NCBI RefSeq assembly: GCF_000189635.1
Contig: NW_002476387.1
Location: 1 to 64,000, forward strand
Source: Tetrahymena thermophila SB210
Taxonomy: Eukaryota > Ciliophora > Oligohymenophorea > Hymenostomatida > Tetrahymenidae
DNA length: 64,000 nt
Reading direction: 5' to 3'
This document shows, piece after piece, positions 38,359 to 51,850 of the stretch. A program made the translations under genes and the position numbers. The notes under the pieces were generated by a model. It ran no database searches. It worked only from the letters and a program-made list of their open reading frames with translations, and was not told the origin of the DNA. Each line of letters starts with the position of its first letter. Positions within the stretch are counted from its first letter, which is position 1.

Positions 38359-39888
38359 TCACGCTACTTTAGAATTGCTATGTATAAATCCTGTGATTAG
38401 GTATGGGGAAATAGAAATTATTTGACCATCCAGTAATTAAACGTCTTCACTTTCCTTACCCTAATGGGATAAGCGAATCCAAGTGCCTGATGCAGATGTA
38501 AGATCTGTCAAATAAACAGAACCTTTCTTGAAGCTGAGAGAAGCATGAAATTTTTCCATAATATTATCAATTGCACTAATTTCGCATTGTATGTTAGTTC
38601 CTATTACACAAGTTTTTGATTGCTTTATTGAAACATCAAAATCAAAAACTGTGTTTTTTTTATTTCCCATAATAATTTAAATTTAAACTTTTGCCATATC
38701 CTCTTCAAGAATCATTCTTGTAATTTTAAATTCAGTAATTCCACACCTAAATATAGAACTTGGAACTACTTGATACTACTAATCTGCCTTCAGTTTTACA
38801 TATGTACCTGAAGAGCTTCCTAGGTCTTTAACATAATACTTATCATCTATAGCATGTATAATTGCATGGTTACGGGAAACCTAATCAGAATTCAATACTA
38901 TGTCGCTTTATGAATGTCTTCCTATTTTAATTTGATCTCCAAAGTACAGGATTCTACTGTATTTGGTAATATACTTTTCAGGGTTTGACTTTTCGCTTAT
39001 CCTCAAAAACATGTGAGATTTTAAGATGTTATTTTTAAAAGAAATGTCATCAATAAACATTGTATTATTTTTGTAGATTACATCTGCAATTTAATTTAAT
39101 TTATTGAGGACGGCATTCGCCATGGAAGGGTTTATTTTAGAGTTTGAAGAAGTATGCATAAAATCTCTTTAAGGAGAAGAAGTAATAGAAGATGTTATGT
39201 ATGTGGTGGTGCTAAATTCGAAAGGGTTGTAAGGTAGCTGCTTTACATTATAAAATTTAGTCTATGATAAATTAGCAACACTTTGAGGTAATGCTAAACT
39301 TTAATCTCTTTAGTTGTTGTGGTTGTTGTTATTATTACTATTTACAGGTTCAAATTAATATTGCGAATACTCGTTAAAATTACCTAAATTATTTAACCCA
39401 TTTAAGAGTGAGCTTTGCTTTATATTATAGCTTCCATTTTTTATGTTGTTGCTTGAGCTTTTGAGCTGCTAATTAAAATTAAATTACCCAAATTACTAAT
39501 ACATATTAAAGTTATTACTATAGTTTTAGCTATGATCATCATCGATTCCAGAATTACTCACTGAGATGACTCTCTCCATCTCACAGCTCTCGGGAAGTGT
39601 TTCGCTTTTTAGTTTTATAAATATTTCTTCTAACTTCTCAAGCTCCTCTTTATTTTCAGGAAAGAATTTTTAAGCGAACTCCTCCTCGGAGAGCTTTTCA
39701 AAATCATCATATTTATAATTGTTGGCAATCAGAATATCAATATATTTTTGATTAGCGTTAAGTTTTTTAAATAAATACAATAAATCATGTTTATTTTAAC
39801 CTGGAGTACTATTCGTAATTGAAAAAGATTCGTAACCAGTTGAAGAAAATCCTTAAGAACTTTCATTCTTCCGAGTTACTACTTTCAT
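38359..39888 (-). CDS. Protein with two tandem FHA domains
   Basis: One exon, 509 aa, ATG 39888-39886 to TGA 38361-38359. N-terminal residues about 30-105 form a helical segment (DLLYLFKKLNANQKYIDILI and KLSEEEFAQKFFPENKEEL) reminiscent of a SAM-type domain. The middle (about 130-265) is Asn/Gln-rich. The first FHA domain (about 320-400) has the full signature: IKIGRHSQSDIVL, VSRNHAIIH, VKDLGSSSGTYVKL, with the Arg, Ser-Arg-Asn-His and Gly residues used for phosphothreonine binding. The second (about 425-490) is partly degenerate (KFHASLSFKKGSVYLTDL, SASGTWIRLS, no GR at the first loop). FHA domains bind phosphothreonine partners in signalling. The specific partner is unknown. A gene of similar build lies at 60883-62295. 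Confidence 0.9.
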
Positions 39889-41080
39889 TTGATATGCTAT
39901 ATAGATTACTACTCAGTATAATTGAAATTAAAAAAAGCTAATAAATTAATTTGAGTTCCTTTTTTGCTATCAATCTTATACTTATATTTTTTTTGAGAAT
40001 TGATTATTTTTTATTAACAAATTAAAAATTATTTGATATTTTAGATTATCTAAAAAAACATTTAAATTAAGGATATTCAATTATTACATTAAATTACAAG
40101 CATACAAGCAAACATAAACATATTCAAATTCTTTATACTTTTTCATCAATTTTTATTATTACTAGCTAACTAATACAACATTTTCCTTTTAAAGCAAAGA
40201 AGAAAATATACAATTATATTTTTTTCTGCTTTTTTTGATAAATATTTTATTAAATTTTACCATAAACTAACTACTATTAAAATTATAACAAGTTAATTTC
40301 TTGATTTAATCTCTAATTTCCTAAACTCTAAAAAATTAATGTAGGAATATAAATAAAAAGCTGAGTAAGTATTTTTGGTTTATTAATAAAATTATTTAAT
40401 ATTTTCATCAGTATTGGGAATGTAAATACTTTATAATTATATAATTATAGTTAGTTTTGGTAATATTAAATAATTATGAAATATAATTAAATCGCTGTCC
40501 GATATTTTGGTTATTGGCAATAACTTTCCTTAAAATACAATTATATCATTTAAATATATAATTAATTATTAATTCTGTTAAATGATTAAATACTTCTAAC
40601 AATAATAAGTTATAAAATCAATTAAGATGATCTAAATCTAATAATTTTTTTTTAATTTAAGAACAGTTATTTAAATATTTAAATAGATGTTTTTCTTGCA
40701 AAAGTTAACATTAGTACTAACGAAATGTAATGAAAAATAATGGCTAATTTTAAAATCTTTATACTCTATATAATTTAAAATAGGTATATTAAATAAAATG
40801 TGTAAAATTATGTGTTAGGTTAGGTCTATGCAAAAGAAATATTTAATTTCTATCTTTAAATTTAATACATATTTATTTCATTTGATCTTAAAATATTCTT
40901 TTTTCTAGAATTATAAATTTTCTAACTTTATTAATAAATTATTCCAATTAAATTTCTCTATTAACTAATATTTATCCTCATTAAAAATACTAAATTATGA
41001 TTAATGCACACCGTTATTTCCATATTTTTAAAGAATGTTTTATAAAATAAAAAATATTAATAAATTAAACATTTGTTAGA
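39889..41080. other. AT-rich intergenic stretch
   Basis: No gene-like signal is seen. The part next to 39888 should hold the FHA-gene promoter. Confidence 0.5.
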
Positions 41081-41618
41081 ATTTATAATTGTTAATGATT
41101 TTAATTGGTATTAATTTCTACAAGATATTTACTTCCATATTGTTTTAAATTATATACTATATAGATTACTATTATTTTTATTTAGTATTATTAAGACACT
41201 CTATAATGTAAATTTTTTAACTTTAATAGATTGAGAAAATCCCATTATATTTTATTTTCTTTCAAAACTATTCAACAGGATAATATTAAGTTAAGATTAA
41301 TAATATTTTTAGATATGAAATGACATAATTTTATTTCTAAATTAGATAAAATTTAGTTAAAAAACTTATTTAAAAACCTAAAATAAATAAATAAATCATA
41401 TCACAGTTAAATAATAATTAGTAATATCTCTAATATTATTATTAATTATAAGTTGTAAGTTGAATGAGTCAAGGTTAATGAAATTGATATAAATTATAAA
41501 AATATATTAATTTTCTCTATAATTTTGTTTTATTTTCTGAAAATTTAGATTGTAATCTTTATGCTTCAAAAAAACAAGTAAACATATATGAAAAAATATA
41601 TTTTTAGCAAAGAATTAA
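41080..41618. repeat. 3' flank of copy 1 of the gene-pair duplication
   Basis: Similar to 47820-48563, for example the shared TTAATTGGTATTAATTTCTA at about 41100 and 47840 and the following AT-rich 500 bp. It marks the left limit of the duplicated segment. Confidence 0.7.
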
Positions 41619-43971
41619 TCAATTTGTCCTTTTTATATTTTATTTTTAAAATTGAATCATTAATTCTTTTGTATTTAAAATTGTGAGTTTTAAAATATTT
41701 TGTTTTGCTGTTTCAGTAATTTTTGGCTACACATAACTTATTATTTCATTTAGCTTTCCTATATTTATTTCATCTTTGTGGTTTGGTTTGAAAATAATAT
41801 TTATTTAATTTGATCCTAATCTCTCAACTTATACTTATATATACTCAAGAAATATTTAAGAATTTCTTTAGTCTAAGCCAAAAACTTTTTGTAAATTTTT
41901 TTCATAATCCACATCTATATACTATGTTTTAGAATCAAAACTTAATGCAAACATTAGAAGTAATAGATCATCCTCTCCAGAGAATTAGTATACAAAAGAA
42001 TAAAGAACTAATATTTCTAATTGAATGCCTTGATAGAACTTACCTAATTTTTAAATTAGATCTTCTAAAGTCTCAGTTAATGTTTTTTGTTTTTTTTAAG
42101 TCATTTCTAAGCTTGATATTTACTTTTTTAAATCTTCGCATTCCTAAATTATCTTCTTTAATTGATCTTAATAGGAAGATATATATTTTTTCTATTCCTC
42201 AGTTTTAAGCATGTTCTCCAAAGTTGCCTAATTTTTATTTTAAGTACTTAAATCATTTTATTTCAAAGTTAAGGTACTCTGTAAATTATTTAATTCCATT
42301 TAATTATTTAAAACTTATTACCCTAATTCATTTATCTTTTATTAATTGTTTTTTTATTTTTAAATAAATACTTACTGCTCATTCTCTTTTTTAATAAGCT
42401 ACTTTTGTAACATACTTATTTAAGGATCTTATAACTTTGATTATTCTTGAGAACTGGTTAATAATTTCTCTAAATTATTATTTAGTTAAATTATTTGGGA
42501 TTTCTACTTTTTTTCAACATCATATTGCTAATGATCACTCTCTAAGCCTTCTTTATTTGTGCAAGTTATTAAATTTTAATAAATCACATTAGCAACTTTT
42601 TCTAATTAGGTATATAAATGGTAGAAGCAAATCTAATCTCCGCAATTCTTATCAAAGATGTGTATCTTTAATTCATATCCAGATCTTATTATTTAGGTAA
42701 CTTTTTCTATTAATAGATTTATTTTTTATTCGTAATTTTAATAACTTTAGTATTGTTGTGAATTTACAATAAGTTTAATTTAAATTTTGGAATTATTTTA
42801 TTTTTAACTTGTATAAATTAATTATAATTATTCTGTAATTGTTTCTAAACATTTTGTGAAAGAGTATACAGTAAAAAATCCTTTATTTGAACTTGAACTG
42901 TAATAAAGAATATTTGATTTGATTTTAGCTTATTAACAATAATTTTTATAGTTTGTTTCTAAAATACTCATATCATTTTAATCAAAAAGAAAATAAACAG
43001 AAGTAGGTTTATTAGAATTTTATATTTCACTTTCTAAATATTTTATTTATTATTATAGTTACCCAATCTAATTTTAATTTTAAGCTGAGCATTAAATTTT
43101 TTATTATTTCAACTCATAAAGATTCTTGCTAATATCCTATTTTTACAAAAATGATTTAAGTAATAATTTAATAAAATAAAAACATGGTTAAAATGAATGA
43201 CATTAACAAATTATATTTATTTATTAATAAATAACAAATAATTTAAATATTTAAAAATAATTTTATGATTAATTAAATATTTAAAATTTTTTAAAGTAAA
43301 AAGGAAAGTAAATAAACAAATAAATCTACATACATCTTTTTCTGAATCAAATTCTTTTATCTTCCTAGCTGTTTCTTCTTTTTCAATATTTAAAATTTCT
43401 AAATTTCTATATTTATTTAGAATATTCGTGCTAGCTTATTAAATATTTTGAATTACTTTTTAAATTTATTCATTTAAATCTGCTATTAAATTTTAGATTT
43501 TTACATAGTCTTAATCCTTTTTATATTAGCAACATTATTTCTCAACAAATTATTTTTGCTGTTCAAATTATTAATGAGCTAACTCATAATTTGATTGTGA
43601 ACTTTTCAGCTAATTTTAGAGTTAATTTAAATTAGAATTAAGAATTGTATTAATATTTGTGTAATAATTTAAGTATTTTTTAGCTTATTCATAAATTTAA
43701 AGTATAGTTATCAGTTTTCTTTTATTATCATTAATTTATCAAAAAGAATGTTATTTTAATTTCTCAATTAATAAGGATCATATAAATTATGTTATTACTG
43801 ATCTTAAATTTTTAATTCTAATTACTTGAAAATTAAGTTTATTTAAGGCTTATATAATTGTTAAAAGCCATTCCAAATATCAGTGTACTGTTTATTAAGT
43901 TAATTAATACCATCTTCTGGGTATTAAATAGTAAAAGATGTATTTGAGATATTATGAGTTTGATTAGGCAT
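41619..43971 (-). pseudogene. Coiled-coil protein gene, copy 1, with a one-base frameshift
   Basis: Exons 43971-43334 and 43136-41619 (intron 197 bp) parallel the intact paralogue at 48564-50886 throughout. In exon 1 a T is missing at about 43731-43740: the paralogue has the codons for DKINKNK where this copy reads DKLMIIKEN and then TGA. The rest of exon 1 and all 506 codons of exon 2 stay open in the original frame, ending in TGA at 41621-41619, so the break is recent or a sequence error. The encoded protein would be a long coiled coil with a central alpha/beta segment (see the paralogue). Function is not recognised. Confidence 0.8.
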
Positions 43972-45291
43972 AATTTTTGATATTTATTTATTTTTCTTTT
44001 TTAGTAATTAATTCTTATTTTTACCAAAGTCTAACTTTTTAATTTTAAATTAGAAGTATATCAAATTTAGATCGAAATCAAAGATAAATAAAGTATTTAT
44101 TTATAAAGATTTAAATAGTTAATTATCTTTCTTAAATATATATCTATTCTTTGGTTATTTAATTGAATAAGATAAATAAAAGCTTTTCAAATATTCTAAT
44201 AATATTCTTTTATTATTTGTACTTTAAAGTTTTATCTAATTTATTATTTGAAGTACCAATAGAGGTAGATATTTGCTTTTACTTAATTAATTTTAAAAAA
44301 ATTTACAATTACAGCCCTTTCTCATATTCATTAACAGCAAGAAAAATGAACTCGAAATAGTAATTTCAATTGCATGCAAAAGTTTGATATGATTTTATAG
44401 ATTTAAATAAAATAATTATTTTTTATGTCAGTGTTATAAAAACTGAAATCGAAGAGATGACTTTTATAATTTTATTAATGAAAATATTTATCATCTTAGT
44501 GTAATATTATTTAAAGTTAAATAAGTCATCTAAAATTTAAATATTTTATGAAGGAGATATTGTGTAAGAGTTTAGATATTGTCTTTTTTGTTACAATCAC
44601 ATAATATTCTAACAATCTAATATTCTAATATCAAAAAAAATATCTAAATTTTTACATTAATTGAAAATTGACTGAATTTATTATATGACTGATTAATAAA
44701 GAAAAATTTATTAATACACCTCTCTTTCATATTCACTTATAGCAAGATAAATGAACTTCAAGTATTAAATTCTATTATATGTATAAGTTTTATATAAATG
44801 TATAGGATTATTACAATTTTATTTATGAAAAAATGAATGATCTAAGTGTAATATTATTTAAAACTAAATTAAATAAATAAGGCATCTAAAATTCAATATT
44901 TTTATTTATTTTACGTAGGAAATACTGCATAAGAATTTACATATTTTCTTATTTATTACAATCCTAATATTCTAAATAATCAATTATTCTAATATCAAAA
45001 ATCTTTTATAAATTCTTACATTAATTAAAACTTGATCTAATTCATTAATTGACAGATTAATATAGGGTAGACCTAACAAAATGAGTAGATACTTATTTTT
45101 TGAGAATCGTTTGATAAATTTAAAACAAAGAACTATATTTTAAAAATAATTAATTTTACTACAGTATTATCAAAAATTATGGGGTAGATATTAAAGAAAT
45201 TTTTATTTTAAAAAAAGATTTATTATTATCTAAATAACAAATAAATATTATTAAAATAACTAAAAACAAAAAAAGAAGAAGAAGAAAAAAA
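43972..45291. promoter_or_regulatory. Bidirectional intergenic region of copy 1, with repeat units
   Basis: Separates the divergent copy-1 genes. It holds two diverged copies of the ~320-bp repeat found upstream of the copy-2 plus gene (about 44160-44640 and 44700-45010, with TTCATATTCA...AGCAAGA and TAATATTATTTAAA blocks). The last 200 bp before 45292 resemble the last 200 bp before 53646, including GGGTAGA/GGGTAGG and the A-rich leader CAAATAAATATTAT, so the plus-gene promoter was duplicated with the gene. Confidence 0.6.
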
Positions 45292-47432
45292 ATGGAAATG
45301 GGTGATTAATTAATTAGCTAACCAAACTTAAAGGATGAGGCTCCTTATGTAAACTGTATTCAATATGATGTCTCTACTAGTTTATTTACAGAATCTTAAA
45401 AATAAGCTTTAATGATTAATTATGAAATAATAATACATAAAAGTAGAGTCAATTATAAGTTCAATAGTAAATAAATATGACGATTTTTTGGGATATCAAG
45501 ATACACTTAATAATATTTTGAAGTTTATCCCCCAACCTACAGCCACTGATTAAGATGACCATAATTAATAAAAGTATGTAGACGATATTAAGAAATTAAA
45601 ACATATTGTTTACGAACTTTTAGACTTCCCTTAGAAGTATAATTGTCTGTAAAATTCTATTTAAGATATTATAGATGACTACAATAAAGTACATATGGAT
45701 TTAAATAACCATATTAATAATTTAATCTAGCTCACTTATAATATCGAATAAGAAAACCTTGGAGATAATTTCTAAAAATTGAATGAAATTTCAAATAATT
45801 TAGAATAATGTAAATTTGATGGCTAAAACTTACAATAAACTTTATTTAATATGGATAAAGTTAGCGATTTCATTAAAGAATATTTTTCTACATGTTATGG
45901 TTAATAATTAAGTAATTTAAAAAGCAAATTAGAAGATTACAAAGAAGAATTAGAATATGAAATTCAACAAAGTGACTTAGAAGTAATTTTTTTTTTATTA
46001 TTTCTTATCTAAAATTTTTATTTTTTATTAACAGCAAAAATAGGTTTTAAAACATTATTAAGAAGCCAGTTTGTAAATCACCTAGAAAAATGCAATTATT
46101 TAGACACATTTGACACAATAATAGCTTTTTAAAAAAGATATTTATGAAATTCAATTAAAAATAAAAAAACTTGAAGAAAATATGCAGAAAAAAATCAATG
46201 GAGTTGGTGATTCAAATACTTAATAACTATAGCAAACCTTTTAATAAGAAGTATAAAATTAAAAGATATAAATAAATGATTTGATAATAAAAAAAGAGTC
46301 TTAAAATTCTAAAATAGAAGAATTAAGAACACAAATAGGATTTATAAAGCTTGATTTCTTAAATAAAATTATACAATTGACTTGGAGACTTGAATAAACA
46401 GATATAGAAGAAGAGCTTTCCAAAAAGTTAAAGTCTATACAAGATGCTTACTAAACGAATATTAATGAAATTTAATAAAAAATTAAGGAAGCAAATAAAA
46501 AAATCTAAGATCAACAACTAAAACAGGAAAAAACTTATATCTAACTTGGTTTTTAAAATTATCAACATTTTAAAAAATTTAATTGTTTTTATGATACTGT
46601 CAAAGACATATATTTTTATTACATTAATCTTATTTAAGATATATTAAGTTTAATTAAATAGTTATCATTCCAAAACTAAGCTTTTCAAGAATCATAAAAA
46701 AATTTTGAAATGTATCGAGAGGAATCAAACAATTTATTATACTAGCATGATGTGTTTACACGATTCAAATAAATAGATCAAAGCATAAATCAAGTAGATT
46801 CTTTTAGTTCCATCAAAAAGATTTTATTCATAATAAATAGTTCTATTGAATAAAAGTGTAAAGAGGAAAAATAAGAAGCTTTTTATGATCATGTAATCAG
46901 ATCTATTTCTTTTTATAAAATAATTAAAAATTTCGTTGATTTAAGCAAGAAAGAATAAGATTAATATTTTGTGAATGATATTATCCCTGAAATTATAAGA
47001 GTACCTAATAATTTAAGAAAACTTGAAAATAGAAATAAAATTTTTCTTGAAAAAATAAGAAAAAAACAAAAGATTATTACAAATTTAAATGATGATTTGA
47101 AGGAGGAAGTAGATAGTTAAAAAAAATAGGAAATTCAAGAAGAAATCAAAGAATGTGAAAATGATTTGAAAGAAATGAATACAGACTTTGAAGAAATTTA
47201 AGAAGAATTAGAAGATATCAAACATGAATTTGAAACAGATAATTCAGATTAAATAAATATTATTAAAGATGTTGTGTTTGCTTTGAAAAATGCAAATAAT
47301 TTTGCTTTATTGGAAAAAAAAAAATATGCAATTTAAGCCTCATTTAATTAATTGTTGAAAAGAGATTAGAGTTTCATAAAAGCACTTAAATAATACAAAA
47401 CTCTTGCAATAGAATGCGGATCTAAAAATTGA
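45292..47432 (+). CDS. Coiled-coil protein, copy 1 of the plus gene, without a vWA domain
   Basis: Exons 45422-45982 and 46035-47432 (intron 52 bp) give 652 aa from the ATG at 45422. The ATG at 45292 corresponds to the start of the paralogue at 53646 but leads into a frame that ends at a TGA near 45478, so the ancestral N-terminus is frameshifted and about 230 nt shorter. The start has probably moved to 45422. The conserved head (YVDDIKKLKHIVYELLDFP), the intron position and the coiled-coil tail (LKEEVDSQKKQEIQEEIKEC and DNSDQINIIKDVVFAL) match the paralogue. The ~240-residue vWA domain present there is absent, replaced by about 60 residues of coiled coil. The body is open, so a protein may still be made. 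Confidence 0.75.
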
Positions 47433-48563
47433 TTAAAACATTTATAAATTAGATTGAACACATACTCAAAAATAGACTTATTTATATTTAGTATTTGTGG
47501 TTTATAAACAATAAATAATAAAATATTTTATTTTTTAAATTATTATCCTTATTTTATGTAATTAAGTTTGAGTTATTATTTATTATTTTTAATAAAAACT
47601 ATTTAGTATTTGAAATATTTATAATTGCAGATTTTTTCTTTTGTAATAGAGAGATAAATAGTGATAGTTTACACCTATAATTAACTAACTATTTATCTTT
47701 CTAATAGAAATTAATATAATATTAAATAAATTTATATAATAGTATTTTATAGATATTCATGTAATTTGTTTCTATTTTATAATAATTTAAATAAATTTAA
47801 AATATTAAAAGTTTTTAAGAATTTTTAATCATTAGTGATTAATTGGTATTAATTTCTATAAGATATATATTCCTATTATTTTGAATTTCATGCTAAATTA
47901 CTATTTGCTTTATTTAATATTATTAAAACACATATAATTAAAATTTTTAAACTTTGATAGCAAAAATTAATAAAATACAATTTTATATTTTAAAATGCAA
48001 ATAAAAGGCATAAATATTAGTAAAAAAATCGATAATAGTTTACTATAGTAAATTATAAAAAGTTTTTTTTAAGATTTTTAAAACAAAATGTATAATACTT
48101 CTATGAAATTTATATCTAAGCTTTGTCTAATTTTACCTATAACTTTTCTTTATTTAATAGATTCATAAAGGATCAGCTTACTTGAAGAAAAATAATTATA
48201 CCTTTTAAATATGAAATAGATGGATAGCTTATACATAATTTTTTTAATCAATTAATCTAATATGTAAAATGCTATAAAAAAAGGGAAATATGAAAAATAG
48301 AAAAATAAAATTAAGAATCTTTATTTTTATGTTTTGAAAATCTTTTCTAATTAAGTTATTAATAGAATCTATGAATGTTTATTTGATTTTTATAAATTTA
48401 TTTTTATATTAGAATTTATTAAATTTCATAATAGAATTACTGATGATTCAATATAAATACATATATACATACATAAAAATTGATATGACATATTTTTATA
48501 ACCTTTATGCACCAAATAAGCAATTAGCAAAGAAGAAAAAATATATTTTTAGCAAATAATTTA
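47433..48563. other. Intergenic stretch between the two gene-pair copies
   Basis: AT-rich. From about 47820 it repeats the left flank of copy 1 (41080-41618). The boundary between the two tandem copies lies here. Confidence 0.6.
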
Positions 48564-50886
48564 TCAATTTGTTCTTCTTATATTTTTTTCTAAGGATTGA
48601 ATCATTAATTCTTTTGTATTTAAAATTGCAACTTTTAAAATAATTTCTTTTGCTCTTTCAGTAATTTTATTCTACACTAAATTAATTATGTCATTTAGCT
48701 TCTCTAATTTTATTTCTTCTTTGTGGTTTGGAATTAAAATAATATCTATTTTATTTGATTCTAATCTCTCAACTTTTACTTAAATATACTCAAGAAGTGT
48801 TTTTGCCGTTTACTCGGTTAGGCCAAAAACTTTTTGTATACTTTTCTCTTAATCCTCATCTATAAATAGGATTTAACAGTCAAAACTTAATGCAAACATT
48901 AGAAGTAATAGATCATTCTCTCCAGAGAATTAGTATACAAAAGAATAAAGAACTAATATTTCTTATTGAATGCCTTGATAGAAATTATCTAATTTTTTAA
49001 TTAGATCTTTAAAATTTTCAGTTTATTTTTCATTATTCTTTTAAGCCATTTCTAAGCTTGATATTTAACTTTTTAAATCTTCACATTCATTAAAAGCCTT
49101 GTCTAATTGATCTTAATAGGAAGATATATATCTTTTCTATTCGAATGTTTTAAGTGTGCTCTCCAAAGTTGTCAAATTTTTAGTTTATGTAGTTATGTCT
49201 CTTTATTTCAAAGACAAGATAGTCTGCTTATTTTCTAATTCAATTTAATTTTAAAAAACTTATTACTCTAATTCGCTTATCCTTTATTAATTGTTTTTTA
49301 ATTTTTATTGAATTTCTAACTGCTAATTGTCTTTTTCAAAAAGCTACTGATTTAGCATACTTATTTAAGCATCTAATTACTTTGACTACTCTTGAGAATC
49401 GGTTACTAATTATTCTAGTTTCAAATTAAGATTCATTATTTGAAATTTCTTCTTTCTGTCAACATCATATGGATAACGATTACTCTCTAAGCCTTCTTAA
49501 TTTGTGCAAGTTAGTAAATTTTAATAAATCACATTAGTAATTTTTTCTAATTTTGTATATAAGTAGTAGAAGCACATCTTATCTACACAATTCTTATCAA
49601 AGATGTGTATCTTTAATTCGTATCCAGATTTTATTATTTAGGTAACTTTTTCTATTAATAGATTTATTTTTTATTCGTGACTTTAATAACTTTAGTATGT
49701 TACTGAATTTACAATAAGTTTAATTAAAATCTAGGCATTATTTTATGTTTAACTTACTTTAATTTTTTCTAATTGTTCTGTTATTGTTTCTAAACATTTT
49801 GTGAAAGAATAACTACCAAACAATTTACCTTTACCTGAGCTGTAATTAAAATTATTTGATTTGATCCTAGCCTAATTACAATATTTCATATAATTATCTT
49901 CTAAAGGACTCAGATCATTTTCATCAAAAAGATAATAAACTAAAGTTGGTTTATTAAATTCTTATTTGTTACTTTCTAAATCTTTTATTTATTCTTAAAG
50001 AAACTTAATCTAACTTTCTTTTTATTTTTAACCATTAATTTTTAATTGTTTGAGTTCATTAATCTTGTTATTAATCTCCTATTTTACAAAAATTACTTAA
50101 GTAAGAATTTAATAAATAAAAAATGGTTAAATTTCTTTATCAAAATACATTACTTAATAAGTAATAAATAGTTTAAATATTTAAAAATAATTTTTGTGAT
50201 TAATAAAAATTCTTTAAAGTAAAAAGAAAATAAAATAAATGTACTTCTTTTTCTAAATCAAGTTCTTTTCTCATCCTTACTGTTTCTTCTTTTTCAATTT
50301 TTAAATTTTCTATGTTTTAATTTCCATTTCGAATGTATGTGTTAGCTAATTCACAGTCTCGAGCTGCTATTTAACTTTATTCATTTAATTTGGTTATTAA
50401 ATTTTAGATTCTTACATACTCTTCATCCCTCTTATATGAGCAACATTATTCCTCAATAGATTTTTTTTGCTTTTCAAATAATTAATTAGCTGACTGATGA
50501 TTGTATTACGCTCTTTGCAGCTAATTTTAGAGTTCCTACAATTTAGAATTAAGCATTTAATTAGTTTTTGTGCAATCATTTAGATATTTTTTAGCTCTTT
50601 CTTATATTTAAAGTACAGTATTCATTTTTGTTTTGTTCTTATTAATTTTATCAAAAAGAACGATATTTTAATTTCTCAATGCATAAGGATCATAGATTTA
50701 ATATTATTACTGATCTTTTATTTTTGACTCTAATTATTTGAAAGTTTAGTTTATTTAAGGTTTGTAATTTATTTAAAAATCATTCCTAATATCAGCATAT
50801 TCTTTATTAAGTTAGTTAATACCATCTTCTAGCTATTAAATAGTAAAAGATGTGTTTGAGATATTCAGAGTTTGATTAGATATCAT
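48564..50886 (-). CDS. Coiled-coil protein with a degenerate vWA-like segment, copy 2
   Basis: Exons 50886-50245 and 50078-48564 (intron 166 bp) give 718 aa. Residues 1-230 and about 390-560 are coiled coil (for example LEQLVTDSQEQSKQLDAQI). The segment about 240-370 has alternating strands and helices: PTLVYYLFDENDLSPLEDNY, KLFGSYSFTKCLETITEQ, QILIKLIVNSV and YELKIHIFDKNC. It can be laid over the vWA domain of the neighbour at 53646-56955 strand by strand, but it lacks the MIDAS DxSxS, Thr and Asp. That similarity is my inference. A GTAAGT at 49757 looks like a splice donor, but the frame runs straight through without TGA. It diverges from the plus gene at 53646. Function unknown. Confidence 0.82.
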
Positions 50887-51850
50887 TTTTGATATTTATT
50901 TATTTTTCTTTTTTTATAATTTATTATATTAATTGAACACTTTTCTCTGGTATTTATTTTAGCTTTTTTTACTAATTATTTCAAGTCTAATTTTTTAATT
51001 TTAAATAGGAAGTATATCAAATTTATATTGTAATCAAAGATAAAAATATTTTTTAACTTTTAACGATTTAAGGAGTTAGTTATCTCTCTTAAATATCTCT
51101 ATCCTTTGAGTATTTAACTGAAGAATATAAATGTTTTTAAAAGATATAACTTATTGCTAATAGTATAGATAGTTAGTTACCTTGAATATTTAAGAAGATG
51201 AAATAGAAGACTCGTATATAGAAGACAAAAGATATTTGTTTTTATTAAATCCCCCCAATCGAAAAATATGATATCTCCCAATCAAAAAATATTAAATAAC
51301 TATTTAAAATTTATGGTAAAAGTTAGTACTTTTTATTTTCAAATATTTAATTAAATAAAACAATCTAATATTCTTGCAAATAAAATTCATTGATAGCTAG
51401 AAATCCATAAGCAATTCTCAAAAAGCACACTTTGTCTATAACTTACCAAACGTGGTGTTTAAGAAAATAATTTATTTTTCTATTGAGATAGTATTTTTTA
51501 AATCCAAAAAGATTTACTTGTTAGGTTTACTTAAAAATTTCTATACATATTTAAAACTTCCCAAATTTAGTTTTAAGCTAATCCATCCAAGCAATTTATA
51601 AAATACATTATGTTGATTTCATATAAAAAAGTAAAAATGAATATACATTTTTTATCTTTTTCATGTTTAATATATTACTATTATAAAATACATACAACTC
51701 TTAATCAAATTATTTTATAAAACTAAAAATGTATTTAAAATCTTCATGAGATACGATTTAAAACATATTGATAAGACCTCTAAAATTTAAATAATTGTGA
51801 GATAGAATGTAAGAATAAATATGCAATCACTTCACTTCTAATTACCTAAT
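50887..51850. other. 5' flank of the copy-2 minus gene
   Basis: AT-rich. It includes a CCCCCC-type island near 51252, unusual in this AT-rich setting, and sequence related to 57300-57500. No ORF is seen. Confidence 0.5.

Noticed and set aside
41945..42208. An 87-residue plus-strand ORF
   Set aside because: It is antisense to exon 2 of the copy-1 coiled-coil gene and recurs as a broken shadow in copy 2.
49700..49760. A second intron in the 48564-50886 gene starting at the GTAAGT at 49757
   Set aside because: No acceptor restores the downstream frame, whereas reading straight through stays open without TGA and gives coding-like sequence.
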